Shown piece after piece: positions 1-8,672 of a stretch of 60,423 nucleotides of DNA. The position numbers and the translations under genes are program-made. Source of the stretch: an uncultured Lachnospiraceae bacterium (lineage in GTDB: Bacteria > Bacillota > Clostridia > Lachnospirales > Lachnospiraceae); the NCBI GenBank assembly GCA_945949085.1, contig CAMFDJ010000020.1, positions 1-60,423 of the forward strand. The letters are read 5' to 3'. The notes beneath the pieces are model-generated. The model saw nothing but the letters and a program-made list of their open reading frames with translations, ran no database searches and was not told the DNA's origin. How positions within the stretch are numbered: position 1 is the first letter of the stretch; the number at the start of each line of letters is the position of its first letter.

Positions 1-54
1 GAGAGCATCTGCCTTACAAGCAGAGGGTCATAGGTTCGAGCCCTATAGGTCCCA
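1..54 (+). tRNA. tRNA-Val (UAC anticodon), 5' part cut by the window edge
   Basis: The anticodon arm lies at 8-24 with a seven-base loop at 13-19 and anticodon TAC at 15-17, which reads GUA valine codons. The T arm is at 30-46 with a TTCGAGC loop. The acceptor 3' strand AGGTCCC at 47-53 is followed by discriminator A at 54. No CCA is encoded, as is usual in many Firmicutes. The D arm and 5' acceptor strand lie outside the window. It stands 14 bases before a tRNA-Leu and is probably the upstream member of a tRNA operon. Confidence 0.95.
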
Positions 55-68
55 TTTATATTTTCTAA

Positions 69-152
69 GCCCGCGTGGCGGAACTGGCAGACGCGCAGGA
101 CTTAAAATCCTGTTGTAGCGATACAGTACCGGTTCGATTCCGGTCGCGGGCA
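69..152 (+). tRNA. tRNA-Leu (UAA anticodon)
   Basis: The acceptor strands GCCCGCG and CGCGGGC pair perfectly. The anticodon stem is CAGGA/TCCTG with loop CTTAAAA at 101-107, giving anticodon TAA for UUA leucine codons. A long variable arm sits between the anticodon and T arms, as expected of a class II tRNA, and the T loop is TTCGATT. The length is 84 bases without an encoded CCA. A terminator follows within 12 bases, so this is the last gene of the tRNA operon. Confidence 0.97.
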
Positions 153-163
153 CGATGTAAATG

Positions 164-203
164 AGCTTCAAATCATTGTATAGCAATGGTTTGGGGCTTT
201 TTT
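164..203 (+). terminator. Rho-independent terminator of the tRNA operon
   Basis: A 15-base arm at 164-178 pairs with 184-198 using only a few G-U wobbles around a five-base loop. A run of T follows at 198-203. It closes the tRNA-Val/tRNA-Leu transcript. Confidence 0.85.
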
Positions 204-204
204 C

Positions 205-505
205 ATTTTTGAGAAAATGTATGTACATGTATGTACCCCGCATAAAATGGGCATTTTCTGCGCCTTTACTTTGGGGTGCTTTCGGAAACAATGGGAGTGG
301 GTGGAAGGATGGGGAAAAGAGATGTCATATGTGGAAAGCTGATTTCATAAACTGCATAGCGGAGAAGTTTTGTATGTGATAGAATAATGGTAATTGACAT
401 CGGAATTTGTAAAATTCAATATTACTCTGGAGTAGCAGTCCTAAGCACAGCGCTTCGGCGGGGTGATTTAGCTAAGGAATTTCACGAAAATAATTGTCCA
501 ATGAG
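205..505. other. Intergenic stretch between tRNA operon and Fic gene; holds one small hairpin
   Basis: About 300 bases without a convincing gene. The only notable structure is a hairpin at 440-471 with a C(TTCG)G tetraloop at 453-458. It has an inner stem CGC/GCG, a 2x2 internal loop, an outer stem CAC/GTG, and possibly a further CTAA/TTAG pairing. A TTGACA box at 394-399 lies upstream without a good -10 at normal spacing. This could be a small RNA or a decayed leader; I recognise no riboswitch class. Confidence 0.35.
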
Positions 506-562
506 TTGAATTTTCATCCAATTTCGAGTATAATTGGACGAAAAACAAAACTTTGGACGAAA
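496..562 (+). promoter_or_regulatory. Promoter of the Fic gene with repeated TTGGAC sites
   Basis: -35 TTGAAT at 506-511 and -10 TATAAT at 529-534 are separated by 17 bases. GTCCAAT at 496-502 and ATTGGAC at 533-539 form an inverted repeat that brackets the promoter. The ten-mer TTGGACGAAA occurs twice, at 534-543 and 553-562, 19 bases apart. This arrangement suggests an autoregulatory operator, perhaps bound by the winged helix of the Fic protein itself (inference). Confidence 0.55.
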
Positions 563-572
563 GGAGATTTTT

Positions 573-1634
573 ATGAGATCGTTTGATTATAGCAGTCTGG
601 TAGATAGAACATGGGATACAGATATATTAAATCTTGTCGCAAAAATACATGAGTGTAAGGGCCGACAGGATCTATTTATTCGACAAAAACCTATGGAAGT
701 AGATCGCCTGGTTGAAATTGCAAAGATACAGAGCACAGAAGCTTCTAATAGAATAGAAGGAATTGTTACGACCAGCACACGAATGAAACAGCTTTTTGAA
801 GAAAAGACAACTCCAAGAAATCGTGACGAAGATGAAATTATGGGTTACAGGGATGTATTAAATACAATTCATGAGAGTAATGAGTATATTCCAGTCCGAC
901 CTGCCTATATACTCCAGCTTCATCGCGATCTACTAAAAAGGACTGGTTTCTCTTATGGTGGGCATTTTAAGAATGTACAGAATTATATCAATGAGACAAT
1001 GCCTGATGGAACCGTTGTTACGAGATTCGTGCCGGTTGCTCCTTATGATACACCAGATGCAGTAGAAAATCTCTGTAATACCTATGAGCAGGCTACTGCA
1101 AAAGAAGAAATTGATTCACTGATATTAATCCCGACTTTTATCTGTGATTTTCTTTGTATTCATCCATTTAATGATGGTAATGGAAGAATGAGCAGATTAC
1201 TCACATTGCTGCTCCTGTATAAGAATGGATACAGTGTTGGGAAATATATCAGTATTGAAAAAAAGATAGAAAAAACAAAAGATCAATATTATGATGCACT
1301 CGAAAGGGCAGATGCCGGATGGCATGAAGAGAATAATGATCCGACTCCTTTTATCAGATACATGTTGCGGGTAATCCTTGCATGCTATACAGATTTTGAA
1401 GAACGAGTTGGATTAATGACTGAGAAAGGCTCGTCAAGCAGTGCATATGATATTGTAAAAAAATATGCGGGGGAAAGGATTGGTAAGTTTACCGGCGCAG
1501 ATGTTACCTCGCATTGTCCAAGTATAGGAAGGTCATCGGCACTCGCGGCACTGAAAAAACTAACGGAGGAAGGGTTTATTATTCGGAAAGGATCTGGCAG
1601 AAGCACATTTTATGTTCGTTCTGATAGTAAATAA
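573..1634 (+). CDS. Fic family protein AMPylator (class II) with C-terminal winged helix
   Basis: 353 residues. The catalytic loop HPFNDGNGR lies near residues 197-205, with the conserved His that deprotonates the target hydroxyl so that AMP can be transferred from ATP to a protein. An inhibitory [S/T]xxxE[G/N] motif, SNRIEG, lies at 58-63, N-terminal to the Fic fold, which defines class II self-inhibited Fic enzymes such as SoFic. Residues about 285-350 look like a DNA-binding winged helix. The start at 573 is chosen because AAAGGAG precedes it at good spacing; an upstream in-frame ATG at 534 lies in the -10 box. No antitoxin gene is adjacent, as expected when inhibition is built in. The region is more AT-rich than most of the window. 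The target is unknown. Confidence 0.92.
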   Translation: MRSFDYSSLVDRTWDTDILNLVAKIHECKGRQDLFIRQKPMEVDRLVEIAKIQSTEASNRIEGIVTTSTRMKQLFEEKTTPRNRDEDEIMGYRDVLNTIHESNEYIPVRPAYILQLHRDLLKRTGFSYGGHFKNVQNYINETMPDGTVVTRFVPVAPYDTPDAVENLCNTYEQATAKEEIDSLILIPTFICDFLCIHPFNDGNGRMSRLLTLLLLYKNGYSVGKYISIEKKIEKTKDQYYDALERADAGWHEENNDPTPFIRYMLRVILACYTDFEERVGLMTEKGSSSSAYDIVKKYAGERIGKFTGADVTSHCPSIGRSSALAALKKLTEEGFIIRKGSGRSTFYVRSDSK

Positions 1635-1727
1635 TTTTTGCTCAAAACAGTGGTTATATGCCATTGTGAACGGATGTATTTGATTAGACGAGAATGCCGG
1701 GTTGATCAATTGGGAGAATCGGGATTA

Positions 1728-2639
1728 ATGAAAAATAATCGGCGTAAAGTGCCAGAAATGACACCGTTAAAATTAACAATATATATATTGGTCCTCATTG
1801 CGATAGGACTTTTTTTCTTTTTTATACAGGGAGACATGCCTGGGAAAATATGTGCATGTACGGTATGCCCGGCAATGGTAGTGTATCTTATATATGCTTA
1901 TCACAAAGAAAAAAGTGCAGATAGAAGTTTTGTAGATAAAAATGAAAATATAATCAGTGGGAATTATTTCAAAACCGCAGAATGGCAGCATAACTATATT
2001 ACATATAGAAACAAATATCCATTTGAGAAAGCTATGTATCCAGATATGAAAAAAGATCTATTGTCACGATTTCGAAGAAGGGAGTATGTTGTTTGGATGC
2101 TTTTTATGGCATTTCTTATGTTTGGATCATGTTGTTTGATGATGCAGAAACGATTTCTCGGACTTATTGGATTTTTGTTATTTGGGATACTGTTCTGTTT
2201 GGATTTCTCCTTGTATATTGGTACACCAGTCAGAAAATGGCTAAAGAGAGATATTGATTATGATGCATTAGAAAAATCATACATTAATGCCAGGTTCATA
2301 GTTTATAAAAAGAATGGGTTTGCATTTGGGACAACACATATACATGCTTATACAGAAAAGAAAGTGTATGCAATAGATTATCGATTGGTAGAAGGAATAT
2401 CAAGGAAAGTAGTTCGTTATAAAAAATATGAAGACGGTATATATTCTTCGGAAGAGTACAAACATTATGCTGTTATACATGTACGTCTTCCCCAAAGCGG
2501 ACAGATTCATAATGTAGAAATTGAATTAAATGAGTTTCAGGTTCAGATGGCAATTGATTACCTGCCAGTATTTAGGTTTGGGGAGAATTTGAAAGAAGAT
2601 ATAAGTATGGAATTAGTAAAAGATAATATAGTAGTATAA
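1728..2639 (+). CDS. Unknown membrane protein with four predicted helices
   Basis: 303 residues. I do not recognise the family. Two hydrophobic segments lie near the N terminus (about 14-34 and 40-57) and two more near 120-138 and 143-162. A hydrophilic C-terminal half of about 130 residues follows, rich in Tyr, Lys and beta-like stretches and probably cytoplasmic. The start at 1728 has GGGAGA about ten bases upstream; a TTG at 1638 would extend it by 30 residues but has no ribosome site. It follows the Fic gene on the same strand after 93 bases and shares its AT-rich composition, so both may have arrived together. No terminator separates the two. Confidence 0.65.
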   Translation: MKNNRRKVPEMTPLKLTIYILVLIAIGLFFFFIQGDMPGKICACTVCPAMVVYLIYAYHKEKSADRSFVDKNENIISGNYFKTAEWQHNYITYRNKYPFEKAMYPDMKKDLLSRFRRREYVVWMLFMAFLMFGSCCLMMQKRFLGLIGFLLFGILFCLDFSLYIGTPVRKWLKRDIDYDALEKSYINARFIVYKKNGFAFGTTHIHAYTEKKVYAIDYRLVEGISRKVVRYKKYEDGIYSSEEYKHYAVIHVRLPQSGQIHNVEIELNEFQVQMAIDYLPVFRFGENLKEDISMELVKDNIVV

Positions 2640-2729
2640 AAAAAGAACGCAGATTAGGAAAGGGAAAATGCACTAGAAATTAAAAGAAATGAAGAAGAAT
2701 AAATCGGAATTTTTAAAGGAGATACAGAA

Positions 2730-3872
2730 GTGAAAGTTGTGGTAGCAATTGATTCATTCAAAGGTAGCTTGCGTTCACTTGAAGCAGGCTCTGCTATTTC
2801 AGAAGGAATACTAAGAGTTTTTCATGATGCACAAGTGATTGTCAGACCTCTTGCCGATGGAGGGGAAGGAACAGTAGAAACGCTGGCACTTGGAATGAAT
2901 GGTCGAATTGAAAAGGTGAAGGTCACAGGACCTCTTGGGACTAGGATTGAGGCTGCGTATGGCAGGATTGACGTATCCAAGACGGCTATCATAGAGATGG
3001 CGACAGCGGCTGGAATTATGTTAGTGGATGAGCAGGACAGGAACCCGCTTTACACAACGACTTATGGAGTTGGCGAGTTAATCTATGATGCTATCAAAAA
3101 GGGATGTCGTAATTTCATTGTGGGCATTGGTGGAAGTGCAACAAATGACGGCGGCATAGGAATGTTACAGGCTTTGGGATATGAATTCCTGGATGAGAAT
3201 GGGAAACAGGTGCCGTTTGGTGCAAAAGGATTATCCTTGATAGAAAAAATAGCAGATGACCACGTGGTTCCGGAGCTGAAAGAATGTCATTTTAAAGTGG
3301 CGTGTGATGTGACAAATACTTTATGCGGTGAGCAGGGATGTAGTGCAATCTATGGACCTCAAAAAGGAGCAACGCCTTCTATGATTGAGGAGATGGATAA
3401 ATGGATGGCACATTATGCAGCGCTTACGCAGAAAAAAATACCCAAGGCCAATATGAGGCAGGCGGGGACCGGTGCGGCAGGAGGACTGGGCTTTGCTTTT
3501 CTCTCTTATACAAATGCTGTTTTAGAGTCAGGAATCAAGATCATTTTGGATGAAACAAGGCTGGATTATTTTGTGAAAGATGCTGATATCGTAATAACGG
3601 GAGAAGGAAGGTTGGACGGTCAAACTGTTATGGGGAAAGCCCCGATTGGAGTCGCCGATATTGCGAAAAGGTACGGAAAAACGGTTATTGCATTTTGTGG
3701 CTGTGTAACGGAAGATGCAACATTGTGCAATGAGTATGGGATCGATGCTTTCTTTCCGATACTGCGTACCGTCACAACGCTGAGCGAGGCGATGGATGCA
3801 GATGTTGCAAGGAAAAATCTGACTGCGGCAGCCGAGCAGGTATTTCGTCTGATAAAAAGAGCGTCATTATAA
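2730..3872 (+). CDS. glxK: Glycerate 2-kinase (GlxK/GarK family)
   Basis: 380 residues, the usual length. The enzyme phosphorylates D-glycerate to 2-phosphoglycerate with ATP, feeding lower glycolysis. Family signatures are AIDSFKGS at the N terminus, PLADGGEGT near residue 45, GIGGSATNDGG near 130, GTGAAGGLG near 247 and ITGEGRLDGQ near 288. The start is GTG, with AAAGGAG eight bases upstream. Two transporter genes follow on the same strand, so one may carry an organic acid linked to glycerate use (inference). Which glycerate kinase subtype (2- or 3-kinase) is not provable by eye, but the GlxK/GarK family makes the 2-phospho product. Confidence 0.92.
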   Translation: MKVVVAIDSFKGSLRSLEAGSAISEGILRVFHDAQVIVRPLADGGEGTVETLALGMNGRIEKVKVTGPLGTRIEAAYGRIDVSKTAIIEMATAAGIMLVDEQDRNPLYTTTYGVGELIYDAIKKGCRNFIVGIGGSATNDGGIGMLQALGYEFLDENGKQVPFGAKGLSLIEKIADDHVVPELKECHFKVACDVTNTLCGEQGCSAIYGPQKGATPSMIEEMDKWMAHYAALTQKKIPKANMRQAGTGAAGGLGFAFLSYTNAVLESGIKIILDETRLDYFVKDADIVITGEGRLDGQTVMGKAPIGVADIAKRYGKTVIAFCGCVTEDATLCNEYGIDAFFPILRTVTTLSEAMDADVARKNLTAAAEQVFRLIKRASL

Positions 3873-3930
3873 TTATTCTCAATCTGATTCATGGCATCGT
3901 AGCTGCAAACAGAGAGAAGAAGGAGTTATT

Positions 3931-5118
3931 ATGTTATACAGTATTGCATTGATTCTTACAGTGGGCATGGCAATGGGGTGGATCTGCCGGAAGGTGAAGC
4001 TGCCAAGTCTGATAGGTATGTTGGTTACCGGTATCGTACTTGGACCTTATATGATGAATCTGTTAGATGCGAGTATTTTGGGCATTTCGGCAGATCTGAG
4101 GAAGATTGCGCTTGTCATCATTTTGACGAGGGCAGGACTCGGACTGGATCTGTCAGGACTGAAAAAAATCGGAAGACCGGCAGTTCTGATGTGTTTTGTG
4201 CCTGCCAGCTTTGAACTGATCGGCGTAGTTCTGACAGCACCTAAGATCATGAATCTGTCAATCCTGGAGGCTGCAATCATGGGAGCTGTGCTTGCGGCAG
4301 TTTCACCGGCAGTCGTAGTACCGCGTATGGTGAAGCTGATGGAGGAAGGATATGGCACAAAACAAGGGATTCCGCAGCTGATTCTGGCGGGAGCATCGGT
4401 GGATGACGTGTATGTGATTGTACTTTTTTCCACATTTATCGGTATGATGCAGGGAGAAGACATTTCTGTCATGCGTTTCGTGAATATTCCGATTTCCATA
4501 TTTTTGGGAATTGTAATCGGCTTATTGGCTGGCGTGGCGCTTGCCTTTTATTTTGAGAAAGTACATATTCGCGATACGGCTAAGGTACTCATCATCCTGA
4601 GTATTTCTTTTTTTCTGGTGGCGATAGAGGATAGACTTACGACTCCGATTACATTTTCTGCTTTGATTTCAATTATGTTTATCGGGATTGGACTGAAGAA
4701 AAAGAGAGAAGTTGTTGCCAAACGCCTGTCCGCAAAATATGGGAAATTATGGGTGGTAGCAGAGGTGTTCCTGTTTGTATTAGTCGGCGCAACCGTAAAT
4801 ATCGGATATCTGGGTCATGTAGGTATGAAAGCACTTTTGACAATCGGCTGCGGACTTGTATTTCGAATGCTCGGTGTCTTTGTTTGTTTGCTTGGAGCAA
4901 CTTTTTCACCTTCCGAGAAAATATTTACAATGGTTGCGTATTGCCCGAAAGCGACTGTGCAGGCTGCAATCGGATCAGTTCCGCTGGCTATGGGATTTGC
5001 ATGCGGTGAAACGGTATTAACGGTTGCGGTTCTTGCAATTGTCCTAACCGCTCCTCTTGGCGCATTTGCGATAGATCTGACCTATCGTAAGCTGTTAAGC
5101 AGGGAGCCATCTTCATGA
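3931..5118 (+). CDS. Cation:proton antiporter (CPA family, NhaP/KefB-like membrane domain)
   Basis: 395 residues, almost entirely hydrophobic with about 11-12 membrane segments. It should exchange Na+ or K+ for protons across the cytoplasmic membrane. The N-terminal pattern of glycine-rich helices (GWICRKVKLPSLIGMLVTG) and the internal segment with VSPAVVVPRM are typical of the family's ion-translocating core. There is no cytoplasmic RCK/TrkA domain, so it is a bare transporter core. AAGGAG precedes the ATG. It lies 58 bases after glycerate kinase and 90 bases before the SLC13-type permease. The ion specificity cannot be read from sequence. Confidence 0.85.
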   Translation: MLYSIALILTVGMAMGWICRKVKLPSLIGMLVTGIVLGPYMMNLLDASILGISADLRKIALVIILTRAGLGLDLSGLKKIGRPAVLMCFVPASFELIGVVLTAPKIMNLSILEAAIMGAVLAAVSPAVVVPRMVKLMEEGYGTKQGIPQLILAGASVDDVYVIVLFSTFIGMMQGEDISVMRFVNIPISIFLGIVIGLLAGVALAFYFEKVHIRDTAKVLIILSISFFLVAIEDRLTTPITFSALISIMFIGIGLKKKREVVAKRLSAKYGKLWVVAEVFLFVLVGATVNIGYLGHVGMKALLTIGCGLVFRMLGVFVCLLGATFSPSEKIFTMVAYCPKATVQAAIGSVPLAMGFACGETVLTVAVLAIVLTAPLGAFAIDLTYRKLLSREPSS

Positions 5119-5208
5119 TACAAAGAGAGGGTTTCTTTGCTATGAACCGTGCGATGACATATTGAATAGGATTGAAAAATGGGCACAGACAATAAGGATT
5201 TAACCATT

Positions 5209-6321
5209 ATGAAGAAAATTATTACATTTATCAAAAAAGAAACGGTATTTACGATAGCAATACTGCTTGGATTATGTTCCATGGCTATTGTGCCGCCGTC
5301 TAAAGATTGCATAGGCTATTTTGACTGGAAGGTCCTGGCTCTTTTGTTTTGCATGATGCTGATTGTGGCAGGCATCAGAGAACAATGGATTTTCAGAAGG
5401 CTTGCGGAAAAATTGACTGCTAATGTAAAGAACAGTAAAATACTGGAACTTATTCTGGTTTTATTGCCTTTCTTTTCAAGCATGTTGATAACCAATGATG
5501 TAGCGCTAATTACGTTTGTTCCGTTTGCCCTTGCCCTGCTTAACGGTGCGGGACTACAACACAGAATCATTCGTGTGGTGGTACTGCAAACCATTGCGGC
5601 GAATCTTGGAAGCATGCTGACCCCAATTGGAAACCCGCAGAATCTGTATCTTTACACACTGTCGGGAATGAAGCCGGGGGATTTTTTTCTTGTTATGCTT
5701 CCGTTTACGATTATTAGCCTGATTACACTTGTATGCATTGTCTTGTTTGGGAAAAAGGACGAAATCAAAGTGTGTTTTGAAAAAGCATCAATGCCGATTC
5801 ATAAAAAGAAACTGGCACTTCTGATTCTTTTGTTTTTGTTATGTATGGCAACTGTGGCAAGAGTGCTGGATTATAGGATTTCATTTGCAGTCGTTCTTGT
5901 GACAGGACTCATTTTCTTTCGCAACCTGTTTCGGGATGTGGATTATTATCTGCTTGGAACTTTCTGTGGATTTTTCTTCTTTATTGGCAATATGAAGCAG
6001 ATCGCTGCGGTCAGTGATATGATTAATGGAATGCTAAAAGGCCATGAGATGCTGACCTCCTTTTTGCTAAGCCAGGTAATCAGTAATGTGCCGGCGACCA
6101 TGCTTTTGTCCGGGTTTACGAAGGAATACAAACAGCTTTTGATCGGTGTGAATATGGGCGGTCTCGGAACGCTTATCGCATCTCTTGCCAGTTTGATTTC
6201 CTACAAGTTCTATGCTGTTACCCAAGGTTCTCAAAAAGGTAAATATATGCTTGTGTTTACTGCATACAATTTGCTGTTTATCATTGTTTTAATGATTGCT
6301 TGCCTGGGGCTGTATCGCTAA
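5209..6321 (+). CDS. SLC13/ArsB-NhaD superfamily permease
   Basis: 370 residues from this start, with about 10-11 membrane segments. The segment NLGSMLTPIGNPQNLYLY near residue 130 is the conserved substrate/Na+ loop of the ion-transporter superfamily that includes citrate and dicarboxylate carriers, NhaD and ArsB. It is shorter than the classical 450-residue members. An ATG at 5179 in the same frame would add ten residues and also has an AGGA nearby; I prefer 5209 because the family typically begins just before this hydrophobic helix. A terminator follows at 6411. Next to glycerate kinase, an organic-acid substrate is plausible but unproven. Confidence 0.78.
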   Translation: MKKIITFIKKETVFTIAILLGLCSMAIVPPSKDCIGYFDWKVLALLFCMMLIVAGIREQWIFRRLAEKLTANVKNSKILELILVLLPFFSSMLITNDVALITFVPFALALLNGAGLQHRIIRVVVLQTIAANLGSMLTPIGNPQNLYLYTLSGMKPGDFFLVMLPFTIISLITLVCIVLFGKKDEIKVCFEKASMPIHKKKLALLILLFLLCMATVARVLDYRISFAVVLVTGLIFFRNLFRDVDYYLLGTFCGFFFFIGNMKQIAAVSDMINGMLKGHEMLTSFLLSQVISNVPATMLLSGFTKEYKQLLIGVNMGGLGTLIASLASLISYKFYAVTQGSQKGKYMLVFTAYNLLFIIVLMIACLGLYR

Positions 6322-6410
6322 TCGGGGATGTTCCTAAAAACATTAAGAAAGTTGAAACGAAGAGAAAGACCGGTATTTTCACAGGTAAATAGGATACTAT
6401 TTGAAAGTAG

Positions 6411-6449
6411 ACCAGCAGATATACCAATGGATATGTCTGTTGGTTTTTT
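6411..6449 (+). terminator. Terminator downstream of the SLC13-type permease gene
   Basis: A 12-base arm at 6411-6422 pairs fully (two G-U) with 6433-6444 around a ten-base loop. T residues at 6444-6449 follow. It separates the transporter unit from the GntR operon, whose promoter begins 13 bases later. Confidence 0.8.
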
Positions 6450-6461
6450 GTTGCGCAGGTA

Positions 6462-6500
6462 TTGACAGATGACGCAGAAGTGTATATATTGGATATATAC
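6462..6500 (+). promoter_or_regulatory. Promoter and dyad operator of the GntR/ABC operon
   Basis: -35 TTGACA at 6462-6467, a 17-base spacer, and -10 TATATT at 6485-6490. A palindrome with perfect eight-base arms, GTATATAT at 6482-6489 and ATATATAC at 6493-6500, around the spacer TGG, covers the -10 box. Binding there would block RNA polymerase. The obvious candidate is the GntR protein encoded next (inference). Confidence 0.75.
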
Positions 6501-6570
6501 AATAATTAATTATGTATCGTGGCAATCTCCATGCGCAGGATTTTGTCGCTTGCAAGCAAAGGAAATGAAC

Positions 6571-6957
6571 ATGGATATCATTATCAGCAACAGCTCCGGT
6601 GTGCCGATTTACGAGCAGATTGAGGAGCAGATCAAGAGCCAGATCATGACAGGTGAACTAGCCGAAGGGGACGCCCTTCCGTCGATGCGGGTTCTGGCTA
6701 AGGAATTGAAAATCAGTATCATTACAACAAAACGGGCGTATGAAGACTTGGAGAGAGACGGTTTTATCGAGTCTGTGACCGGAAAGGGCAGTTTTGTAAA
6801 GGGTATCAACAGTGAAATGGTAAAGGAAAATATGATGTTTGCCATTCAAGAGCTTCTTGAGACTGCTGTGGATAAAGCGATTCTCGGAAAAGTATCATAT
6901 GAGGAACTGAGTGAAACGTTAAAGCTTTTATATGATGAGAAACAGGGAGAACTGTGA
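6571..6957 (+). CDS. GntR-family repressor, YtrA subfamily
   Basis: 128 residues. An N-terminal winged helix (about residues 7-75) contains PIYEQIEEQIKSQIMTGEL and the recognition segment SIITTKRAYEDLERDGFIESV, as in GntR proteins. The short C-terminal tail of about 50 residues without a ligand domain is the mark of the YtrA subfamily, which usually represses ABC transporter operons induced by cell-wall antibiotics. The start at 6571 is chosen because AAAGGA ends eight bases upstream; the ATG at 6565 is too close. The ABC ATPase gene starts four bases after the stop. A perfect dyad overlaps its own promoter. Confidence 0.9.
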   Translation: MDIIISNSSGVPIYEQIEEQIKSQIMTGELAEGDALPSMRVLAKELKISIITTKRAYEDLERDGFIESVTGKGSFVKGINSEMVKENMMFAIQELLETAVDKAILGKVSYEELSETLKLLYDEKQGEL

Positions 6958-6961
6958 GGCT

Positions 6962-7900
6962 ATGGGAAATGTAATAGAACTAAAAAATGTCACCAAGGAT
7001 TATGGCGATTTCAAATTAGACCATGTCAGTTTTTCGGTACCGGAAGGCTCTGTATGTGGTTTTATCGGTCAGAATGGTGCCGGAAAGACGACAACGATCA
7101 GACTACTGCTTGATGTCATTGGCGCAGATGAAGGGGAAATCTTTTTATTTGGCGAGAACATCAAAAATGATAGTGCGCGTCTTCGCGAGGATATCGGTGT
7201 TGTGTTTGATGAGATGGGTTTCCATGAGTTTATGACAGGGAAAGATATCAATATCATGATGAAAAACATATACAAAAATTGGGATGAGAAAGGATTCTTT
7301 GATTATCTAAAGAGATTTTCTCTGCCGAGTAGAAAGAAGTGCGGTGATTTCTCGCGCGGCATGCGTATGAAGCTGCAGATTGCCGTTGCACTTTCACATC
7401 ATGCAAGGCTTCTTGTGATGGATGAGCCGACTTCCGGTCTTGATCCGATTGTCAGAAATGAAATGCTGCAGATTTTTCGTGAGTTTGTGGTCGAAGAGGA
7501 TCATACGATTTTGCTTTCTTCCCATATTACAGGTGACTTGGAAAAACTGGCGGATGAGGTGGTATTCATCAACGGAGGAAAAATCGTGCTCTCAGGTAAT
7601 AAGGATGAGATCCTTGAAAAACACGGACTTCTGAAATGCAGGAAGAGTGAACTTTCTTCCATCAGTGAGGCGCTTATTGTGAATGCACAGCCCGGCACTT
7701 TTGGGGTGGAGGTACTTGTAAAAGACAGAAGTGTATGCAAAAAGATGTATCCCGAAATGGTGATCGAACCGGTAACGTTGGAAGATATTATGCTCTTCTA
7801 TGTCAATCGCTCGTGCAACGAGAGCGGGAAATCAGAAGAGAATTCCTTAAACACGTCAGACGCAGGAAACGAATTTGCTACAGAGGAAAAAGAGAGGTAG
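6962..7900 (+). CDS. ABC transporter ATP-binding protein
   Basis: 312 residues. It energises export with the two membrane proteins that follow. Visible motifs are Walker A GQNGAGKTT near residue 38, the signature-like FSRGMRMKL near 129, Walker B LLVMDEPTSGLD near 149 and the H-loop LLSSHIT near 183. The signature departs from LSGGQ as in the CcmA/BcrA-type exporters. The C-terminal 30 residues are hydrophilic, rich in Ser, Asn and Glu, and probably disordered. It is four bases downstream of the GntR gene and four bases upstream of the first permease, so all are one transcript. The substrate may be a peptide antibiotic or lipid, by analogy with YtrA-controlled systems. Confidence 0.93.
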   Translation: MGNVIELKNVTKDYGDFKLDHVSFSVPEGSVCGFIGQNGAGKTTTIRLLLDVIGADEGEIFLFGENIKNDSARLREDIGVVFDEMGFHEFMTGKDINIMMKNIYKNWDEKGFFDYLKRFSLPSRKKCGDFSRGMRMKLQIAVALSHHARLLVMDEPTSGLDPIVRNEMLQIFREFVVEEDHTILLSSHITGDLEKLADEVVFINGGKIVLSGNKDEILEKHGLLKCRKSELSSISEALIVNAQPGTFGVEVLVKDRSVCKKMYPEMVIEPVTLEDIMLFYVNRSCNESGKSEENSLNTSDAGNEFATEEKER

Positions 7901-7904
7901 GCAT

Positions 7905-8672
7905 ATGAGAGGACTGATTTTAAAAGACCTGATGTGTCTTAGAAAACAATTGATCATCTTTTCCTATATTGTTGTTTCGGTGCTTGTGCTTTCTGTTATG
8001 TATGTGCTCAGTGCCAAGTATGGAAATATTGCGCTTGCAAATGAAGGGATGATGATGGAGAATGGTATGTCCTCCATTGATATCAGGAACCTGTCCACGT
8101 GGGTACTCAGTATTTTTCTGCTTCTTCCGATTGCAACGGTGGGAGATGCGGCAACCATTTTCTCAGAAGATGGGAAAGCGGGATTTTCCGCCGTATCCGC
8201 CAGTCTGCCGCTTTCTGTGGAGAAACGAGTCATGGCGAAGTATCTCACGGTTTTTGTCATGTTTGGAATCGGTGTGCTAACGGATCTTTTGATCATATCT
8301 GTTCTCTCTGCGCTTACGGATATAGTCTCCTTTGCGGAATTTTTCGGCATGATCATATCGGCCGCCAGTCTGATGAGTATTTACGGTGCGCTGGTGATCG
8401 TATTCTGTTTTTGGCTCGGACATGGAAAAGAGGATTATGCCATTTTCTGCTCCTGCGGGGTTATGGTACTTTCGGCTGTTCTTTTAAATTTCAGAAAGAT
8501 TAAAACACTGTTTGCGCCAGTAAGTGATGCGCAGGGAACACAGGCATTTGACACTTTTATCAATTTTTTTAAGCAGAAATTTTATGTCCTGTTTATCATT
8601 GCGCTGATCACGATGGCGGTTTCCTATTTTGTTTCGGTTTGGATCGCAAAAAGAAAGAGGGGTGTCGTATAA
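7905..8672 (+). CDS. ABC-2 type transporter permease (first)
   Basis: 255 residues with about six membrane segments, beginning MRGLILKDLMCLRKQ, the amphipathic start common in ABC-2 permeases of bacitracin/lantibiotic-type exporters. AGAGAGG precedes the ATG at 7905. It should form the membrane channel together with the second permease and the ATPase. Its stop codon TAA overlaps the ATG of the next gene by one base, so the two are translationally coupled. Confidence 0.85.
   Translation: MRGLILKDLMCLRKQLIIFSYIVVSVLVLSVMYVLSAKYGNIALANEGMMMENGMSSIDIRNLSTWVLSIFLLLPIATVGDAATIFSEDGKAGFSAVSASLPLSVEKRVMAKYLTVFVMFGIGVLTDLLIISVLSALTDIVSFAEFFGMIISAASLMSIYGALVIVFCFWLGHGKEDYAIFCSCGVMVLSAVLLNFRKIKTLFAPVSDAQGTQAFDTFINFFKQKFYVLFIIALITMAVSYFVSVWIAKRKRGVV

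Noticed and set aside
43..291. Minus-strand open frame encoding an ATGIEPVLYRYN-type peptide
   Set aside because: It is the antisense of the tRNA-Leu gene, a well-known spurious translation, with no ribosome site.
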